This document shows, piece by piece, positions 58,290-64,000 of a stretch of 64,000 bases of DNA (its first letter is position 1; the number at the start of each line of letters is the position of its first letter). This stretch comes from Lantana camara (taxonomy: Eukaryota; Streptophyta; Magnoliopsida; Lamiales; Verbenaceae): assembly GCA_037501455.1 (NCBI GenBank), contig CM074864.1:31832001-31896000 (forward strand), given 5' to 3'. The notes beneath the pieces were generated by a model that saw only the letters and a list, made by a program, of their open reading frames with translations, made no database searches and was not told where the DNA came from. Position numbers and translations under genes: made by a program.

Positions 58290-58562
58290 ATCACCCCATT
58301 CGATTCTTCTCCTCTCAAGTTCCTTTCAGGTCATCATGGAAAATGACTGAAAACTTAGTAAGGTTTTATTTTGTTGTATGTCGTCCAAAGGCCTTCAATA
58401 CTTAGTTGAATTAACTTCCACAGACACCTTCACGAAATTTGATAATCTGATCTAGCTTTCTTTTCCAGAGTTGACATAAAAGTCCAGCAAAAGCTCCTTC
58501 ATAATTCCATCATCTTCAGAATCTGAATTTCGTACGTATGAATGCCCAACGAGCCAATCTCT
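58290..58562 (-). pseudogene. Captured AGO4-clade Argonaute fragment in element G
   Basis: Minus strand, the sense of the element. From 58562: RDWLVGHSYVR (matching the R-E/Q-W-P-L-I-S-R-Y-R region, with a short deletion), then SDSEDDGIMKELLLDFYVNSGK, then after a one-base frameshift DQIIKFREGVCGS, stop, FN, stop, VL, and KFSVIF further on. Both stops are TAA where CAA (Gln) is expected. The block order is that of an AGO4/6/9 Piwi domain and overlaps the C copy. The second catalytic Asp is Glu (REG), as in C. The upstream part is interrupted by the solo LTR at 58564 and I could not find it beyond 61904. Dead copy. Confidence 0.75.
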
Positions 58563-58563
58563 T

Positions 58564-61500
58564 TGTGATACCCTAAACGGAGGGCACCACATCCCCCGCA
58601 TCGGGAGCCCGGTCCACCCATGAAATGGGGTCCATACATGAACCAAGCTCACAGCAAACGGAGACAGAACAAAAACCAACTTGTTAGGCGGGTCTAGACC
58701 CTGTACCAATCAATTCAATACAAATGTATACAAACATTCGCAGTCAACAAGGTAATGCAATCCGAACATGAAAGTAAATACGGGTTCAACTAAAACAAAA
58801 GCACCTGTCCTAACCTGTCCCGAATCCAATACAATACACATCATATAAACGGGTTCAACTAGAGCCCTAGAAGCCTCTCCCGAGTTCAGTAAAACAATAA
58901 AGATACAGTGTGGCCTACAAGGCTTAGTTCAATACAGGAAATGAAGGTACAGTATGATGCAGTGCAAGCAGGACCAAGACTCGAGTAAAGACATCAAAAG
59001 ACTCCCGCCTAACGACCCCAAAACCTGTAAGACAGACACTAAAAACAATGAGAGAGAAGGGTCAACCAACTGACTAAGTGAAGGGGTTAACACACGCGTA
59101 TATATATAAAGAGGCAGTAAGGCAGGCGTAATTCCACTATACGTGATTCATTAATAAAACAGGGAACAAGAAACAGGATTTAATTAACATGTACGGGTGG
59201 AATTATATCAAGTCATGCAGTCAGGTAATCAGGATATACAATGCGTGTGTTGATATCCGTATGCCCTCTGTTGATGCCCGTTGTACCTTAGCCTTCCACG
59301 AACTCCAGTTGCTGCATCAAGACTGGGGGTATGCCAGAGGTCACGGATATCTATCCAATTATATTTTAGTGGACCCGACGAGAACGGGTATTAATCCATC
59401 CTGGACTCCACTTTTCACTTATTACATGATAGGAATAGGAATACATAAATAGTCAGGCAAGTAGGAACATGAATTATTATATTATCAAGCGGTAAACAAA
59501 TACAGGTTAACCTCCTTCTTCGGTGATGGTTTGGGTAGCTAACCCTAGCCATCCAGGACAAGGTGATCTGGCAGTTCATGACTCCCCCAGAGCGGAATCC
59601 CATCATCTACCAACCTCCTAGCAGATATCCGGGCTACTCCAACAGGATGGGACCTGTACAGGAGTTCACCGTCCCGATGCCTCACCGGTTCCCTCAATAC
59701 ACAAGCCCCTGGGCCCCGAGAACAGGTACAGGATCCACACCGGCTAGCCTAGTGCTAGAAGAGCCAGGGGCAAATAAGATCTTGCAAAAAGGCTTAGGGT
59801 TAACATTACGCAGTTTATAAATCATTTCCAATACATAGCCGGTATAGAAGCTAGGACTAGTTTAGTATGGAAAAACCGTTTGGCTTAGCTTTATAGCATG
59901 TAAGGTTGTAGGTTGTTTATAAAATAAAACCCTAACCTCCAAGTCCAAGAAGAACCACGTGGCTGGAAACTCTCCGTCGAGAACACTGTACAAGAAAGAA
60001 GACATGGTGTACTCGTGAGACACGACTCAAAAAATAAAACCAATTAGGACGCCCGGAAAATGTTCATAGAGTAGTGTAACATGTCATGGCATGATTCAAT
60101 ATGCAATAAATCATAAATATTTCATGAAATGGCGTGATCGTGTTCATATGCTCAATGACTCAAATAAATTCAATTCATATATAGAGCACAAGTTCAAACA
60201 ATCAAGTTTAGAGCAAGTAAGGACCAAAGAGTGTTAAATAATAGCAAAATTAACAATTAATCAATCATACGATTCATATAAATCACATACGGAAGCTAAG
60301 GGTGTGGAAGGAACGTGAGAAGAAAGGTTTTGGCAAAGTTTAGGAGAAGCTGACAGTTTTTGGAATTGCGCATGCTGCAGAAAAATGGGAATATCTAGAG
60401 TTCTAGAAGTTGGAATTGGATTTTGTTTGTTGGATAAGAAACTATACAAGTAGACCTTTAAAATTCCTGAATCGTGGTTCAAACGGAGGAGAAAATGGGG
60501 TAAGCTTCAAGTTGGGTGAAAGCAGTTTTCCAGCGAAGTGGTGACACCAAAATAAAATGATTATATCTCTCAAATAATAAAAGATATTGATGTGATTCCA
60601 ATTGAAGATTGTTTTAAACTTCCAAAGGTTTCCAATGATTCAAAAATCAGGTTAAACGGAGTTTGGATGAGGGGGTAACAGGCCGGGGAAAAACAAGATA
60701 GAAATTTACCCAGCCGGGGAAAACATTACAGAAACTTTCTGCACCAAAGTACCCTCCCGGGGACTTTTCTTCACAAAATCTCCCTGCCCGGGGAGAGGTT
60801 TACAACAGGAAAAAGAGCGAAAATAGGGCTGTTACGAGATGGAGGAAGGAAGGGAAACAAAGCAGCACAAGTACGCAAGCAATGAAGCATCAAAACACTC
60901 AAAATCATGCACATCCATCACATATTCACATGGAACAAGCTAACTCAAGACAAGGATTCATAAACATCAAGTTCTTGCAAGGAAAAAGCTCAAGTATATC
61001 AATGGAAACACTACAACCAAGCAACCATCAACTAATTTCAGTTCATATAATCATTATTGAGGCTCATGTGATCATATATCTAGCTTGAAATCAACAAACA
61101 ACACAAGAGTTGGCATATAATTTCATATGAACATTTAAACCCTTACTATTCATATCAAGCTTCAAAATCATATCAAACCTAAGTAGAAATCTGAAATTTA
61201 TGGATGAAAATGATCACTCAGGCATGTACATATCAAATATAAACTTACCTCTTGAAGAAGATGGAGGAAAGTGGAGATTGGAGCTCAAAAATCCCTTAAG
61301 GTGAATAGTGGCGAGATTGTTCTTGTTTCTCCAAAGTTTGCAGCTATTCCTTCCCTTTTCCTTAATGAACAGAGATGGAGGAAGCAATGGTTGATAGTTT
61401 ATTGAGTTAGTGGATGGTGGGACCAAGTCTCATGTGAAAAGGTTGAAAATTGAAGGACTTATGTGCAATTTAGTGAAAGGTGGTCATATTGGCGTGAGTC

Positions 61501-61899
61501 AGTTTTCCCGGAAAAATTCGGAGGATCAAACGGGTTTAGAAAAATATGAGGCTAGGTTCCTTAGCTTGGAAATCTCGTTGCGAGTCCGGCGCCACTTCCG
61601 AAATTCGAATCCGAATCCCCGAGCTCAAGATATGTCGTCCGGAATCCAAGGCGCGCTAAACACGTTAGGCCCTCGAATCCCAAAAATAAAGAAATGGTCT
61701 CCGACCAAATCGAACAAGTATATACGAATAGAATAAACACGTAAATAAGTTCATAAAAATATACATCAATTATATCATGTATTCACGTAGTTCGAGAATT
61801 AAAATCAAGTTAGAGAAATTAAATACAAAGGTTAAAACGTGAATTTTAAGCAATTAGGGCATAAGTATCACTGGCTTGCCGAAGAAACGGGCTGTCACA
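58564..61899 (-). mobile_element. Solo LTR inside element G
   Basis: 3336 bp, TGTGATACCCTAAACGG...GGGCTGTCACA. Flanks CTCTT (58559-58563) and CTATT (61900-61904) are a target duplication with one mismatch. It holds a D-like GC-rich hairpin region at 60670-60800. Confidence 0.85.
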
Positions 61900-61904
61900 C
61901 TATT

Positions 61905-63685
61905 TAATACCCCGTAGCAATCTTCAACCTGAGTAAAGTAGGTTAACTTTCAATTGGACAGTTTAACATATAAGCCATCTTATTCTTTTCCTATATCTAT
62001 CATTAGGACTTTCATGTCTTCCATGGTTTGTATTTCCGTTGTTCCTACTAAAATACTTCTTCGAGCACAACCATACAGTTAAGTTTATCTCTTGGTCGTG
62101 CTCTCCCCTTAAGAATTCTCGTCGTCTTATGTTGAACTCTACCATCATTCCTTAATCAAAATTTTTGATCTCCTTGGAACAAGTAATTATAGTTAGGAAT
62201 TGTGTTGGAGGTATAGTTCTTGTTCACTTTGGAGTGATTGATCGGAATAATACCCAAATCCTTTGTTTCCTAAATCTTCTTAAAATTCGAGACTCCAATT
62301 CTTTTCTTGTCCGATCTGAACAACCCAAAATCGATTCCAACTCTAAATTTTTCTAAAATTCCATTCCCATCTCCATCTTAACCCTATCACCAAAAAGGTT
62401 CTCTTTCAACTCGGTTCGATAGATCTTTGATTGAAATAGTAATTGAAGGGTCACACGGGAAGGCATTCTAACAAGTAAACACTCAAACGATGCATGTTGG
62501 GTTAAGATGGCAAATGCATGTAACACATAGTTCACATCGAAATATACAACATCAAATCAATAATTTTTAGTATTATATAGCATAAAGTAAAAACTAAAAT
62601 AATTGAATACAATGTATGATGCACGTACTATGAATGCAATAAACCTATCACCGTAGGAGCGATTTTAGGACGACATCCTATCCTTTGATCTTGATGTTGT
62701 GAGCATAAGTTATAAGGTTGGGCATTATTCAATCATTAGTGATGTGTTCCAATCCTTTCTTACTTTCTTGTATCTCCGTGTGTCCCGAAGTCCTGAGAAG
62801 ATGATAAAACTCAATTTTTTACAACACCCTTTAGTATCTTTGCTCTATATCCACTCGTTGGTTCACGATAATTGTTGTATCAATTAAGCTTCCTTACTTG
62901 GCCCCGTTGTGAATCCACATGTTTGATGGCTCCCCATTCCATACATCTTAGTTCGGAGACTTTTAACACCACCTGTACCTGATCCTGAACCGAATATGAT
63001 CCTTGAAACTTCCTAATTTAGTCGTTTATTTTGCTCACTTACTTCAAACTTAAGGGTCTCAGTGGTGAACTTTGAATGGTTCGATCTTGCATTAAGCGTC
63101 TCCATAATTTGATGATTAGGAGTTCCACGCCTATCCCATTGCCTTACGTATCCTTCAAGTTGGTAGCTTGGACCCCATAATACTCCTATTTTGATGATCT
63201 TCAAGATTTGTAGAGAGGACGAAACTAGTGAACTTTTCCATGATTCAAAGCCTTCAATCTCGGTGTTGAGCAACGAGATGTAGTTCCATTTTGTAGACCG
63301 TGTAGATTCACCACCCGACTTTTAAATTCTGAGGCTTCCAAAATCTCATTGTTGGTGTGATGGAAAATAACTTGTAGTTGAGGTTGATATTAGCCTTGAT
63401 AGCGTGATAACGATCTACAATCAAACACTCAACTCGAATATAGTTGCATGTGGATTAGTATATGCATATGTCATATATTTAGATCAACAAATGCATATTA
63501 AATGCAAAATGAAACACGTAAAGTAACAAAACTGAAAGTAAATCACATATAACAAGTAATTTCCAACAATTCATAACAATTAATGAGGAGAATCAATGCA
63601 ATGAACACGTTAACAATTAGTTCCTATGTCGTTTGACTTAAACTGACTCAACACGAACGAGAACTCCGGTTTTCCAACCTGGAGC
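61905..63685 (-). pseudogene. Element G internal 5' part, decayed gag region
   Basis: Between the solo LTR and the PBS. Short minus-strand frames (61963-62148, 63013-63273) are Lys/Arg/Glu-rich with no clear domain; position says gag. The CACCGTAGG splice-like motif shared with B, C and F lies near 62648. No intact frame. Confidence 0.45.
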
Positions 63686-63697
63686 TCTGATACCACT
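63686..63697 (-). other. Primer-binding site of element G
   Basis: Reverse complement is an exact TGGTATCAGAGC, 8 bp inside the 5' LTR. Confidence 0.9.
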
Positions 63698-63705
63698 TAA
63701 GGATG

Positions 63706-63817
63706 TAGCGCCCGAGTGCTTGACGCCACATCCCCTGCACTCAGACCCGATCCGCATATGAAATGGATGATCCATACACGTGCCGGATCAGAGCGAACGG
63801 GGACACAAATCACTCGC
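63706..63817 (-). mobile_element. Element G, right (5') LTR, start only
   Basis: TGTAGCGCCCGAGTG start with the CCACATCCCCTGCAC block. Interrupted at 63817 by another LTR, with CTCGC as the likely target site; the rest lies beyond the window. Confidence 0.85.
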
Positions 63818-64000
63818 TGGAACATCCCGCTCGTCCGGCCGTACAGGTAAGTAGTCACGAGTGGGCTATATGCGCTTTTAAATTATTTATTTATGCCCTT
63901 ACATGTTTAGTTTTATATTTAATTGCTACTTTGATTATTATTTGAAATATTTTTTATATTTGAACTTACGAAATTTGAACGTATATGCATGTTTGCTCTT
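63818..64000 (+). mobile_element. Plus-oriented LTR start, runs off the window
   Basis: TGGAACATCCCGCTCGTCC, the start type of the solo LTR at 42589 (with TGG for TGT), followed by CCGTACAGGTAAGTAG. Whether a full element or a solo LTR follows cannot be seen. Confidence 0.75.

Noticed and set aside
61963..62148. Possible missing upstream Argonaute part of element G
   Set aside because: Translated on the minus strand and compared with AGO4-clade blocks; no convincing match, so the AGO call is limited to 58290-58562.

Overview
The window is plant nuclear DNA, probably a large-genome eudicot, and consists almost entirely of transposable elements. Evidence for a plant: long (1-4 kb) TG...CA LTRs, initiator-tRNA-Met primer sites (TGGTATCAGAGC), a chromodomain-bearing Ty3/gypsy Gag-Pol, a plant L1-type LINE tail with an RNase H domain, a Ty1/copia gag start, a Tat-type antisense ORF, and fragments of an AGO4-clade Argonaute gene. 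I see no intact host gene, tRNA, rRNA or other RNA gene.

Layout. 71-7225: LTR fragments of one broad Ty3/gypsy LTR superfamily in both orientations. 7226-8353: 5'-truncated LINE. 8354-9377: copia leader and gag start. 9378-13941: 3' part of a Tat-like Ty3/gypsy element, with an antisense spliced ORF (PF04195-like), PPT and 853-bp 3' LTR. It sits in the left LTR of element C. 13942-42211: element C (minus), split by element B (plus, 19295-39375, TSD AATAC), which is split by element A (minus, 25938-37225, TSD AATGC). A is young: its two 3.3-kb LTRs differ at only about 20 sites and its Gag-Pol frame has one stop codon. C itself lies inside LTR D2 (42212-52520), which also received two solo LTRs with perfect TSDs (GGGAT, GTAAC). 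52521-55473: remnant element F and an LTR fragment. 55474 to the window end: element G (minus), split by a further solo LTR (58564-61899).

Most notable. Elements C and G are decayed relatives of the same kind, and both carry, in sense orientation, a piece of an AGO4/6/9-clade Argonaute Piwi domain; that clade acts in RNA-directed DNA methylation, which silences such elements. Both copies show Asp-to-Glu at the second catalytic position, which suggests one ancestral capture. Upstream of the PPT both also carry a tandem array of short hairpins whose arms differ between units but stay complementary. The LTRs carry a second kind of covarying palindrome cluster. These hairpin systems and the Argonaute capture are the best candidates for something undescribed.

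How parts work together: only element A looks close to functional (LTR promoter, PBS, Gag-PR-RT-RH-IN-chromodomain, PPT). B, C, F and G are decayed or non-autonomous and would have depended on enzymes from an A-like relative. All boundaries were read by eye; no alignment or database search was run.
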